A stretch of DNA of 42,552 nucleotides from an uncultured Aquimarina sp. (GCA_937958985.1 CALGLV010000021.1:1-42552), one strand, 5' to 3'; shown: positions 9,059-17,041, counted from the stretch's first letter. Numbers and translations: made by a program. Notes: generated from the letters alone by a model not told the origin.

Positions 9059-11854
9059 ATGGCCATTTTCTATAAAAAAATTGCAATCCTGCTGTCGGTA
9101 ATTTCAGCAGTACTTATTCAAAGCTGCGAACCTGCTATTCCTGAAAATTGGACGTGGGAAACCTTAGCTGCTAATGGGGAGTTAACAGCTCGGCACGAAG
9201 CAGGGTTAGTCGCTTATAAAAAAGACCTGTATTTAATGGGCGGAAGAAGAATTAATCCTACTTCTGTTTTTAATACCGAAACTAATAGCTGGTCTCCAAA
9301 ATCGAAACCTCCTATAGAAATTCATCATTTTCAACCTGTAGTTTTTGGTAATGCGATATACATTATTGGTGCTTTAACGGGGCAATGGCCACACGAAAAA
9401 CCTATAGACAAAGTAATTATTTATTATCCAGAAGAAGACAAATATGTATTTAGCCACGATATTCCCAAAGAGCGTTTACGAGGGAGTGCTGGTTTAGCGG
9501 TGTATAACAATAAACTGTATGTAGTTGGAGGTATAACTAATGGGCACATGAATGGTTTTAAACCTTGGTTTGACGAATATGATCCTGCTACAGGAAAATG
9601 GACCGTATTACCTGACGCTAATTTTGCTAGAGATCATTTTCAAGCAGTCGTTAATAACAATAAATTATATGCTTTTGGAGGAAGAACTTCCTCTAGAGCT
9701 ACTCAAGAAGATATGAATTTGACTGTAAGTCATGGTGATATTTTCGATTTTAAAAAGCAACAATGGCAATCCACTACAAACAATTTGGCTATACCAACAG
9801 AAAGGGCAGGTAATTTTGTAATGAGCTATAACAATCAAATTATAATTGGTGGTGGAGAAAGTGTTAAACAAGAAAAAGCACATGCCGAATTAGAAGCCTT
9901 TGATACCACCACAGGGCTATGGAGTAATTGGCCTTCTTTAAAGGAAGGAAGGCATGGCTCTGGATTTGCTGTAGTTGGAAATTATGTATATACCGCATCT
10001 GGTTGTGGAAAACGCGGTGGCGAACCGGAGCTTGTATCTATAGAACGCTTACAGTTACCAAAAGGCAACCCCACACCTATTAGTAATACTAACGATAACA
10101 CTACTGTTTATAAACAATGGCATACGGTTACACTTTCCTTTAAAGGAGAAGCCACTAGTGAAAGTGCTGAGGACAATCCATTTTTAAATTCAAAATTAAG
10201 TGTAGAATTTCAGCATGAAAACACAAAACAAGTGATTCGAGGTTTTTATGCCGCCGATGGGAATGCTGCAGAAACTAGCGCTAATACTGGTAATGTTTGG
10301 CAAGTTAGATTTACTCCTAACAAAATTGGTAAATGGTCATACAAAGCATCTTTGAAAAAAGGGGCGCGTATTGCAATCGATTCAAAGGTTACTGGAACTG
10401 AAATTCCTTTAAAAAATGCTCAAGGTAGTTTTATTGTTACTACATCAGACGGGGATGAAAACAGCTTTACCAAAAATGGATTTTTAGAAGTTAATAACGG
10501 ATTTTTTAACTATAGAAATTCTAACAAAAATTGGCTAAAAGCCGGAACCAATAGTCCTGAAAATTTATTGGCTTATGCCGATTTTGACGGTACGGAAAGA
10601 ATTAGAGCGAAGTCCAGAGATGAAGAAGCACAAGCTCCTGACTCCATACACAAATACACCCCTCATTTAAAAGACTGGAAAAACGGAGATCCTACATGGA
10701 AAAACGGAAAAGGAAAAGCATTAATTGGTGCTGTGAATTATTTAGCTTCCAAAGGTATGAATTCCATTTACTTTTTAACCCTTAATATTCTTGGTGATGG
10801 TAAAGATGTATGGCCTTATGTGAAACCTAATGACTTTACCCGCTTTGATGTGAGTAAACTTGAACAATGGGAAATTGTATTTAAACACATGCAATCCAAG
10901 GGGGTTTTATTACATGTAGTACTTCAGGAAACTGAAAACGAAACGATGCTAGATAATGGAGATACAGGCGATTTACGTAAACTTTATTTTAATGAACTTA
11001 TCGCTAGGTTTGGCCATCATTTGGCATTGGTATGGAATCTCGGCGAAGAGAATGGCCCTACTCCTTGGAGTCCTAAAGGGCAGAATGATGCGCAACGAAA
11101 GGAAATGATTCGCTATTTAAAAGCGAATGACCCTTATAAACATCCCGTTTTACTACATACACAAGCAGAAGATCCGTTGAGGTCGGATATTTTAAATGAT
11201 ATTTTAGGTTTTAAAGAATTAGACGGTTTATCATTACAGCAAGCAGAACGAGAACATACCGCTGAGGTGATCCAAACTTGGAAAAAGAAATCCTTAGCAT
11301 CCGGAACTAATTGGTTAATTACCATGGACGAAATTGGGAAATGGCATACCGGCGCCCTTATGGACGAAGAAGACCCAAATCATAAAACACTTACTCATTA
11401 TGTACTTTGGGGAACCTTGCTTTCTGGTGGTGCTGGTGTGGAATGGTACTTTGGTGGTAAACATCCTCAAAACGACTTAACCTCAGAAAATTGGAGAAAA
11501 AGAGATCGCTTGTGGGAAATTACCAATAATGCCAAAAATTTTGTAAACACCTATTTACCTTATTGGGAAATGCAACCTGCTCATAACATTGTAAATCATA
11601 AGGAAGGCTATTGTTTGAAACAAAAAAATAAAATTTATGCCGCATATTTTCCGAAATCAAAAAGCTATATATTAGATTTGACAGAAGCTACAGGAACTTT
11701 TAATGTAAAATGGTACGATCCTTTTTATGGCGGGGAATTGCAATTGGGAACCGTTCAAACAATAAAAGCAGGAAATAGTACTGTAAATTTAGGAAATCCC
11801 CCAACTTCAAATAAAAACCAAGATTGGGTAGTATTAATAACAAAAAATAATTAA
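9059..11854 (+). CDS. Kelch beta-propeller / DUF5060 / glycosidase-like lipoprotein
   Basis: This 931-aa exported lipoprotein has its signal peptide ending at LIQSC (Cys23). Residues 40-335 form a kelch propeller with GG doublets at 61-62, 157-158, 207-208 and 264-266. Residues 350-460 match a DUF5060 beta-sandwich (KQWHTVTLSFKG). Residues 475-830 are a (beta/alpha)8 glycosidase-like barrel with NLGEEN (Glu663/664) as likely acid/base and TMDEIG (Glu758) as likely nucleophile. The last 90 residues resemble the putative collagen-binding domain that often follows DUF4038/DUF5060 barrels. Activity and substrate are not evident. It follows the GH94 gene by 36 nt and overlaps the lactonase gene by one base. 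It probably works on the cell surface or in the periplasm, upstream of the importer. The kelch fusion is unusual. Confidence 0.8.
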   Translation: MAIFYKKIAILLSVISAVLIQSCEPAIPENWTWETLAANGELTARHEAGLVAYKKDLYLMGGRRINPTSVFNTETNSWSPKSKPPIEIHHFQPVVFGNAIYIIGALTGQWPHEKPIDKVIIYYPEEDKYVFSHDIPKERLRGSAGLAVYNNKLYVVGGITNGHMNGFKPWFDEYDPATGKWTVLPDANFARDHFQAVVNNNKLYAFGGRTSSRATQEDMNLTVSHGDIFDFKKQQWQSTTNNLAIPTERAGNFVMSYNNQIIIGGGESVKQEKAHAELEAFDTTTGLWSNWPSLKEGRHGSGFAVVGNYVYTASGCGKRGGEPELVSIERLQLPKGNPTPISNTNDNTTVYKQWHTVTLSFKGEATSESAEDNPFLNSKLSVEFQHENTKQVIRGFYAADGNAAETSANTGNVWQVRFTPNKIGKWSYKASLKKGARIAIDSKVTGTEIPLKNAQGSFIVTTSDGDENSFTKNGFLEVNNGFFNYRNSNKNWLKAGTNSPENLLAYADFDGTERIRAKSRDEEAQAPDSIHKYTPHLKDWKNGDPTWKNGKGKALIGAVNYLASKGMNSIYFLTLNILGDGKDVWPYVKPNDFTRFDVSKLEQWEIVFKHMQSKGVLLHVVLQETENETMLDNGDTGDLRKLYFNELIARFGHHLALVWNLGEENGPTPWSPKGQNDAQRKEMIRYLKANDPYKHPVLLHTQAEDPLRSDILNDILGFKELDGLSLQQAEREHTAEVIQTWKKKSLASGTNWLITMDEIGKWHTGALMDEEDPNHKTLTHYVLWGTLLSGGAGVEWYFGGKHPQNDLTSENWRKRDRLWEITNNAKNFVNTYLPYWEMQPAHNIVNHKEGYCLKQKNKIYAAYFPKSKSYILDLTEATGTFNVKWYDPFYGGELQLGTVQTIKAGNSTVNLGNPPTSNKNQDWVVLITKNN

Positions 11855-12861
11855 TGACTTTTTATCAAGCAAAATCACTAGCAACCTCAGTTTGCTCATT
11901 ATTACTATTTTCAACTTTAACCAACAGTTGCAAACCTAAACAACACGAACCTAAGGTGGAAGAAACTAAAATAATAAAGCCCGTTGTAAATTTAGAATAT
12001 AAAACTAAAGCCGCTCTAGGAGAGGGAGCCCTTTGGAATTATAAAACACAAGAATTCTATTGGATTGATATTGTGAATAAACAATTCCATATTTACAATC
12101 CTGCCACAAAAACAAATAAGTCTTTTGAAATGCCCTCGCAAATAGGAACTGTTGTTCCTAGTACTAAAAATGAGGCTGTGGTAGCTTTAGAAGATGGTAT
12201 TTATACTGTTAACCTTATTGATGGAAGTCTTAAAATGCTTTCTGACGTAGAAAATAAAATGACCGAGAATAGATTTAATGATGGAAAATGTGATCCTTTA
12301 GGAAATTTATGGATAGGCTCTATGCACTTAAAACAAAGTGAACCAAAGGCTAGTTTATATAAGGTAGATAGCGAAGGAACAGTAACTAAAATGCTAGGAA
12401 ATATTACTATTTCAAACGGAATTGTATGGACTTCGGATAGTAAAACGATGTATTATATAGATACTCCTACAGGTAATATTAGAGCTTTTGATTATGATAT
12501 TTCAAACGGTACTATTTCTAACGAACGCGTAGCCGTTGTGGTGCCACCTTCTTTAGGCTATCCTGATGGAATGGCTATAGATGAAGAGGACATGGTTTGG
12601 GTTGGCTTATGGAACGGGAACTCGGTAGTACGTTTTAATCCTAATAATGGAGAGTTACTTCAAAAAATTGAGGTTCCCGCTCACAACGTTACCGCATGTG
12701 CTTTTGGTGGCAAAAACTTAGACGAACTTTACATTACTACTGCTACTGTAGACATGACTGAAGAAGAACAAAAAAAATACCCACTTGCTGGTTCTATCTT
12801 TAAAGTTAAACCAGGCGTAAAAGGTGTGAAAAGTGATTTTTTTGGTAATCCATCTAAATAA
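11854..12861 (+). CDS. SMP-30/gluconolactonase family lipoprotein
   Basis: This 335-aa protein has a signal peptide and lipobox LTNSC (Cys26), so it acts outside the cytoplasm. The rest is a six-bladed SMP-30 propeller. Expected metal ligands are present: Glu57 in LGEGALW, Asn188 in SNGIVWT and Asp238 in YPDGMAI. RFNDGKCDPLGNLWIGSM (140-157) carries the usual substrate-side Asn/Asp. Family members hydrolyse sugar lactones to aldonic acids using a divalent metal. In this operon the likely role is to open cellobiono-1,5-lactone (or gluconolactone) before uptake of the acid (inference). Its ATG overlaps the preceding TAA, indicating translational coupling. Confidence 0.87.
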   Translation: MTFYQAKSLATSVCSLLLFSTLTNSCKPKQHEPKVEETKIIKPVVNLEYKTKAALGEGALWNYKTQEFYWIDIVNKQFHIYNPATKTNKSFEMPSQIGTVVPSTKNEAVVALEDGIYTVNLIDGSLKMLSDVENKMTENRFNDGKCDPLGNLWIGSMHLKQSEPKASLYKVDSEGTVTKMLGNITISNGIVWTSDSKTMYYIDTPTGNIRAFDYDISNGTISNERVAVVVPPSLGYPDGMAIDEEDMVWVGLWNGNSVVRFNPNNGELLQKIEVPAHNVTACAFGGKNLDELYITTATVDMTEEEQKKYPLAGSIFKVKPGVKGVKSDFFGNPSK

Positions 12862-12867
12862 AAATTT

Positions 12868-13350
12868 ATGCTAATAATTGTAATGGGAGTAAGTGGTTGC
12901 GGAAAATCAACTATTGGAAAACAATTGGCAGATCATTTAAATATTGATTTTTTTGATGCTGACGATTTTCACCCCATATCAAATATTACGAAAATGAAAA
13001 ACGGAGAAGCTTTAAACGACGCTGACCGAAAACCTTGGTTGGAAAATTTAGCAAAAAAACTACCTCAATGGGAATTAAATGGCGGAGCGGTATTGGCTTG
13101 CTCCGCTTTAAAAGAAAACTACCGTGAAATTTTAATGTCCGAATCTAAAACTATACACTGGATTTTATTAAACGGAACCTTTGAAATTATTGCTGAAAGG
13201 ATGTTAAAACGAGCAAATCACTTTATGAAAACTGATTTACTGAAATCTCAATTTGATACGTTAGAAACTCCAACATACGGTTTGCATATCGATATTAAAA
13301 ACGATCCTTTAGCTATTATAGAGCAAATTGCAGAAGAATTAACGCTTTAG
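12868..13350 (+). CDS. gntK: Gluconokinase
   Basis: This 160-aa P-loop kinase phosphorylates D-gluconate to 6-phosphogluconate for the pentose phosphate or Entner-Doudoroff route. The Walker A motif GVSGCGKST lies at 7-15. The family signature FFDADDFHPISNITKM (28-43) and NDADRKPWL (54-62) contact gluconate, and ACSALKENYR lies at 77-86. Length is typical of GntK (about 160-175). It is the last gene of the operon, 6 nt after the lactonase stop. Its presence indicates that gluconate is an intracellular product of the pathway, which is the main contextual reason to read the GH94 enzyme as an aldobionic acid phosphorylase. Confidence 0.93.
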   Translation: MLIIVMGVSGCGKSTIGKQLADHLNIDFFDADDFHPISNITKMKNGEALNDADRKPWLENLAKKLPQWELNGGAVLACSALKENYREILMSESKTIHWILLNGTFEIIAERMLKRANHFMKTDLLKSQFDTLETPTYGLHIDIKNDPLAIIEQIAEELTL

Positions 13351-13380
13351 CTCTTGTTATTTTGTAATTATCCTATATTG

Positions 13381-13409
13381 AATAACAACTTCTTATTTTA
13401 CTTGTTATT
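13381..13409. terminator. AT-rich inverted repeat between gntK and hipT
   Basis: AATAACAA and TTGTTATT (8-bp arms, 13-nt loop) lie in the 92-bp space between the convergent gntK and hipT genes. It is weak and AT-only apart from two G:C pairs, and is listed as a possible terminator because no better one is visible. Confidence 0.25.
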
Positions 13410-13442
13410 GAAATATTGAAAGAATAAAAATATAGCCAAAAT

Positions 13443-14399
13443 TCACACCTTATTTTCAAAGTTTAATTGCTTCGCTCTGTGCTTTATTAATGTTGTTAAT
13501 GCTTTTTTATTTTCATTATTTAAGAAACTATTATTAATTAATACATCCCATTTTTTTGTTCCTTTCTCTATACGTTTCCAAAGGTTTTCAATTGCTTTTT
13601 GGGGAATGTGAGCTTTTAACATCGCCTCGTTAAAATCTTGTCGTTTTAGTTTGCGCTTCTTTCCATTAATATTTAACGCCAATTCTTCTTGATCTTCTGG
13701 AATTAATAATTTTACAGCCAACATATCATAAGCAGGAGATAATTCATAATGTCTATTATCATTTGCAATGATTGAAAAGTTTTTTAAATGCATATCATTA
13801 TTTCCAATTAGAAAAGACACAATCAATTGCTGATAAAATTTTACTGCTTCCAATAAAGGGTTTAAAGCATACCTAAGAATTCCTTTTGCTATTTGCTCGT
13901 AAGAACCACGGTATTTATGTTCTGTTAGTCGTTCTGTAAATTGACAGGCGTCTTCCATTGGTGACTTACCTCCCTTTGAATTACGATCTATACGTTTTGT
14001 TAAATAGGCTAATGATCCGTCTTTTAATGGAATTAACAAAAATGGTACTGTTGCTATCCCACAAGCTTGTGTTAATAACATGGACAACGCCTCAATCTCT
14101 GGCATTTGTGAGTATAATTGAAATGGAGGTTTTAAAATATAACGCCCATTTAACGCCCCTACAACAGTTAATCTATTTTGAGTGTTTTGTTCCGTAAAGC
14201 CTAATGATAATTTTGGTTGTACCCCCGTAACAATAATACGTTGCGCTACGTTTTCTTTGGCTAAATCTTCTATTTGAGATAAATGATAATCTAATTCTAG
14301 TACAGGGGTATCTTCTTGCCAAAAATCTACAAGACATTTTTGATGATAATGTTTATCACCCTTATTTAGTGCTTTGTGGCAAGCTAAGCAGTTCTTCAT
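13443..14399 (-). CDS. hipT: HipT-like kinase toxin (C-terminal part of split HipA)
   Basis: This 318-aa HipA-fold Ser/Thr kinase lacks the HipA N-subdomain-1, which is encoded by the preceding gene. An N-terminal extension CLACHKALNKGDKHYHQKC (Cys4, Cys7, His17/His19, Cys22) looks like a small zinc finger. The glycine-rich loop is IVTGVQPKLSL (56-66) with possible autophosphorylation residues Thr58 and Ser65. Lys90 in YILKPP is the ATP lysine. The catalytic loop is GNNDMHLKN (Asp202, Asn207) and the metal Asp is 225 in SPAYDM. HipA-type toxins phosphorylate aminoacyl-tRNA synthetases (GltX for HipA, TrpS for HipT of enteropathogenic E. coli); the target here is unknown. Its ATG overlaps the hipS stop (ATGA). 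Confidence 0.88.
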   Translation of the reverse strand: MKNCLACHKALNKGDKHYHQKCLVDFWQEDTPVLELDYHLSQIEDLAKENVAQRIIVTGVQPKLSLGFTEQNTQNRLTVVGALNGRYILKPPFQLYSQMPEIEALSMLLTQACGIATVPFLLIPLKDGSLAYLTKRIDRNSKGGKSPMEDACQFTERLTEHKYRGSYEQIAKGILRYALNPLLEAVKFYQQLIVSFLIGNNDMHLKNFSIIANDNRHYELSPAYDMLAVKLLIPEDQEELALNINGKKRKLKRQDFNEAMLKAHIPQKAIENLWKRIEKGTKKWDVLINNSFLNNENKKALTTLIKHRAKQLNFENKV

Positions 14400-14713
14400 A
14401 TTTTCTCTATAATGCTAATATTACCAATGCAATCTCTACATATAGTTAGTAATAAACCCATACGATCTCTGGGACTTATTTTCCAATTTTTATGTGTAAT
14501 GTCTAATAACCAACCTTCAGGAATTAATCCATCGAAGAAGGGAAATAATTGTTCAGATTTAAAAGGTGCTTTTTGTAATGGTAAGGTTACACTAACTTGC
14601 ATAGCGTTTTCTTTTTCTAAGTATGTTTTTTCATACTCAAAACTATAATTAGTGTCATTTTCAGTTAATATACCTGCCAGTGTATTATTTACCCATATTT
14701 CGCCTTGTCTCAT
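14396..14713 (-). CDS. hipS: HipS-like protein (HipA N-subdomain-1 as a separate gene)
   Basis: This 105-aa protein corresponds to the HipA N-terminal subdomain 1 only. The conserved FFDGLIPEGWLL lies at 59-70 and CRDCIGNISI near the C-terminus matches the HipA 'D-C-I-G' turn that normally precedes the kinase core. In the described HipBST system the HipS protein, not HipB, neutralises the kinase, so this may be the antitoxin (established for a homologous system, inferred here). It overlaps hipB by 29 nt in another frame and hipT by 4 nt, so the three genes are translationally coupled. Confidence 0.85.
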   Translation of the reverse strand: MRQGEIWVNNTLAGILTENDTNYSFEYEKTYLEKENAMQVSVTLPLQKAPFKSEQLFPFFDGLIPEGWLLDITHKNWKISPRDRMGLLLTICRDCIGNISIIEKI

Positions 14714-14927
14714 CGCTTATAGGTATTGGAGTTAATGTGTGTCCGAAAAATAAGAGTACTTGATTTACTTTATCTGTCATTAGATTTGGTTTTCCTTGTT
14801 CAAGTTCGCGTACAAAACGCAATCCTACTCCTGTAAAGTCTGACAATTCTACTTGTGTTAGTTTTGTTTTTTTACGTCTACCTCTAACAAATTGAGCTAT
14901 ACCGTTATCTCTATCCCAATTATCCAT
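14685..14927 (-). CDS. hipB: HipB-like Xre-family DNA-binding protein
   Basis: This 80-aa helix-turn-helix protein has the HTH in residues 12-60: TKLTQVELSDFTGVGLRFVR contains helices 2-3, then ELEQGKPN. It matches the HipB/Xre type that dimerises and represses its own operon. It is the first gene of the hipB-hipS-hipT unit. The ATG at 14927 lies 5 nt from the nearest ACCC-N4-GGGT-like box, and three such boxes lie in the upstream 100 bp, as expected for autoregulation. The C-terminus continues into the region overlapped by hipS. Confidence 0.88.
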   Translation of the reverse strand: MDNWDRDNGIAQFVRGRRKKTKLTQVELSDFTGVGLRFVRELEQGKPNLMTDKVNQVLLFFGHTLTPIPISDETRRNMGK

Positions 14928-14932
14928 AATAC

Positions 14933-15024
14933 ACCTTTATGGGTACAATATAAAAAAATACAATTAAATTATACCCATAAGGGTGTATATTATTTTAACA
15001 CATCTTTTTAACACCCTTTCGGGT
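14933..15024 (-). promoter_or_regulatory. Three HipB operator-like boxes at exact 40-bp spacing
   Basis: The boxes are ACCTTTATGGGT (14933-14944), ACCCATAAGGGT (14973-14984) and ACCCTTTCGGGT (15013-15024). All fit ACCC-N4-GGGT (the first with one mismatch) and their centres are 40 bp apart. The first two, extended to 15 bp, are also inverted copies of each other with one mismatch. Their position upstream of hipB makes them the probable binding sites for cooperative autorepression. Confidence 0.75.
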
Positions 15025-15309
15025 ATAAAAAATGCGTTTATTTATTACTACATAATAAAATTGAAAATAATTCACTAATTTTAAAATGAACGCTAGCGGC
15101 AGACGTAATATATAATTTTGTAGTTTTTATAAAATTAACTTGAGACTAATTACCCCATATTTATAACATAAGTAGTTGTTTTTCAACAATTCTTAAATAT
15201 GTAATCTCAAAGTAAGCTTATTAATTCAGTTACATTTTATCAAAAAATATCCTAATCCGTTTTTAGTTTTAGAGTCTAGTTGTATCTTACTGTATACTCA
15301 AAAAAAATT
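15025..15309. other. AT-rich spacer between hip operators and GH5 gene
   Basis: No convincing gene is present. One GC-rich island (about 15088-15105, reading a 9-codon ATG...TAA frame) stands out from the AT-rich background but has no recognisable meaning. The promoter of the GH5 gene should lie here; no clear TTG/TAnnTTTG pair was found. Confidence 0.4.
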
Positions 15310-16992
15310 ATGAGATCTATCGCCAATATTACCCTATTAATTGCTATCCTTTTCCTCTTCAACTGTGGAAAAAGTGATGATCACAATACTACCCCTCCAA
15401 ATATTTCAACTACTAGCAACGAATCTCCTTCGTCGATTCCTGTCGAAAATCCGAAACCAAATAATTTAGTTTCACTAAACGGCAATCAATTATTAAATGC
15501 ACAAGGCAACCCATTGTATTTGCAAGGTGTTGCTTTTGGTAATGAAGTATGGAACAACTCCTCCTCTGCCCCTACAAATCATCATTCTGAGATAGATTAT
15601 GATAGGGTTAGTAAAATGGGAATGAATGCGGTACGGTTTTATTTAAACTACCGTCTGTTTGAAGATGATGCTAACCCGTATGAATACCGACAACAAGGCT
15701 GGGATTGGTTGGATAAAAATATTGCTTGGGCAAAAAAATACGGAGTATACTTAATTTTAAATATGCATGCCCCACAAGGTGGATACCAATCGCAAGGAAA
15801 TGGCGATGCACTTTGGGATATTTCCGAAAATCAAAATCGCTTAATTGAACTTTGGAAAGCTATTGCCGAAAGATATAAAGAAGAAGGGCAAATTATAGGT
15901 TTTGGCCCCGTTAATGAGCCTGTACCTAGTCAATCCATGTCACAATGGTCTAGTTTAGCACAAAGACTTATTAACGAAATACAAGCTGTAAACCCGCATC
16001 ATTTACTATTTATAGAAAAAGCGATTTATGTAAAAGGCAATTTTCAGCCCGACGAAAATTTAAACTTTCCTGTAGTTGAAGGTAAAAATATAGTGTATGA
16101 ATTTCACGGCTATGATCCCATAAGATATACACACCAGTTAATGGATTTTACCCAATTGCCTGATGGCGGAAAATATCCCGATGAAGCAATTTTAGAAGTT
16201 GGTGATGGTGTATGGAAAACCGCTACTTTCGGTAACCCAAGCATTACTTCACAAAATTCAAACTGGAATTATTTTCAAGGAGAAAAATTTAAAGTAACTG
16301 ATATCGATATCGCTTATGTGCTTCCTGCCTTAATCGGCGCAAAGGTTAAAGGTCGGGTTTATTTTGACGATTTAGTTATTAAGGAATATGATGCTAATGG
16401 GAACTTTACTCGTAATATTTCGGAGTTGAATTTAAATAGTTTAGATAATTGGTATTATTGGAGTAATAACAATTCTGGAAATCAAGGTTTAGCAACCATA
16501 GGTCATACTGATAACGCAAGCCTTTTTATTGAAAAAAGTACAGACGATTGTAACCTTTCCAACCCTTCCTTACGTTTTATACCTAAATTAAATTACCATT
16601 ATCAAATAAACGGATGGATGAAAGGTAAAGATGTAGCCACAAATGCAAACTGCCATTTTAGACTTGATATGTATAGCTCTAAAGGAAAAATATTAAAACG
16701 TAATAAAGAGTATTTACGTTATGAAATTGAAAAATTTGTGAATTGGGCTAAAAAGAAAAATGTACCGTTGTATATGGGAGAATTTGGCACTGGATTCCCT
16801 AGTTTTCAAAATGGAAAAGGAGGAGTTACTTATGTTGAAGATTTGCTAGATTTGGCTAAAGAATATAATATTCACTTTACCTACCACACCTATCATGAGG
16901 ATAATTTTGGAATTTATCGTGGTCACCAGAAACCCGATCCAGCAAATGTAAATCAATCACTTATAGATTTGTTTACAGAAAAATTAAACTAA
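15310..16992 (+). CDS. GH5-family cellulase-like lipoprotein with inserted domain
   Basis: The ATG at 15310 is preferred over TTG 15280 because it gives a clean lipoprotein signal MRSIANITLL...FLFNC (Cys19) in a 560-aa protein. The GH5 barrel starts at LQGVAFGNEVW (about 71). Key residues are NMH (161-163), acid/base Glu203 in GPVNEP, His266/Tyr268 in FHGYDP, and nucleophile Glu491 in YMGEFG. Between the last two lie about 180 residues (290-470) not belonging to the barrel; they contain VYFDDLVIKEYD, as in carbohydrate-binding beta-sandwiches. Family role: endo-hydrolysis of beta-1,4-glucans or related chains outside the cytoplasm. It could supply oligosaccharides to the neighbouring phosphorylase operon, although the hip genes lie between. 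Confidence 0.85.
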   Translation: MRSIANITLLIAILFLFNCGKSDDHNTTPPNISTTSNESPSSIPVENPKPNNLVSLNGNQLLNAQGNPLYLQGVAFGNEVWNNSSSAPTNHHSEIDYDRVSKMGMNAVRFYLNYRLFEDDANPYEYRQQGWDWLDKNIAWAKKYGVYLILNMHAPQGGYQSQGNGDALWDISENQNRLIELWKAIAERYKEEGQIIGFGPVNEPVPSQSMSQWSSLAQRLINEIQAVNPHHLLFIEKAIYVKGNFQPDENLNFPVVEGKNIVYEFHGYDPIRYTHQLMDFTQLPDGGKYPDEAILEVGDGVWKTATFGNPSITSQNSNWNYFQGEKFKVTDIDIAYVLPALIGAKVKGRVYFDDLVIKEYDANGNFTRNISELNLNSLDNWYYWSNNNSGNQGLATIGHTDNASLFIEKSTDDCNLSNPSLRFIPKLNYHYQINGWMKGKDVATNANCHFRLDMYSSKGKILKRNKEYLRYEIEKFVNWAKKKNVPLYMGEFGTGFPSFQNGKGGVTYVEDLLDLAKEYNIHFTYHTYHEDNFGIYRGHQKPDPANVNQSLIDLFTEKLN

Positions 16993-17041
16993 AAGTATAT
17001 TAAATGTAAGTTCAACTTCATGTAATATACTTTTAGTTTAA
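16984..17041. terminator. Bidirectional 19-bp hairpin covering both stop codons
   Basis: The arms TTAAACTAAAAGTATATTA (16984-17002) and TAATATACTTTTAGTTTAA (17023-17041) are perfectly complementary over 19 bp with a 20-nt loop. The arms contain the stop codons of the GH5 gene (TAA 16990-16992) and of gldA (TTA 17038-17040, minus). The position suits a shared terminator for two convergent genes. Confidence 0.7.

Noticed and set aside
9150..10060. Kelch domain as a galactose-oxidase-like copper enzyme
   Set aside because: I see no Tyr/Cys/His arrangement typical of AA5 active sites; the GG-containing blades only support a generic kelch propeller.
5280..13350. Classical polysaccharide utilisation locus
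   Set aside because: No SusC- or SusD-like gene and no adjacent hybrid sensor or ECF sigma pair occurs in the window; uptake is by a symporter.
12868..13350. Shikimate kinase instead of gluconokinase
   Set aside because: The FDADDFHPxxNxxKM and DADRKPWL blocks are specific to GntK; shikimate kinase motifs are absent.
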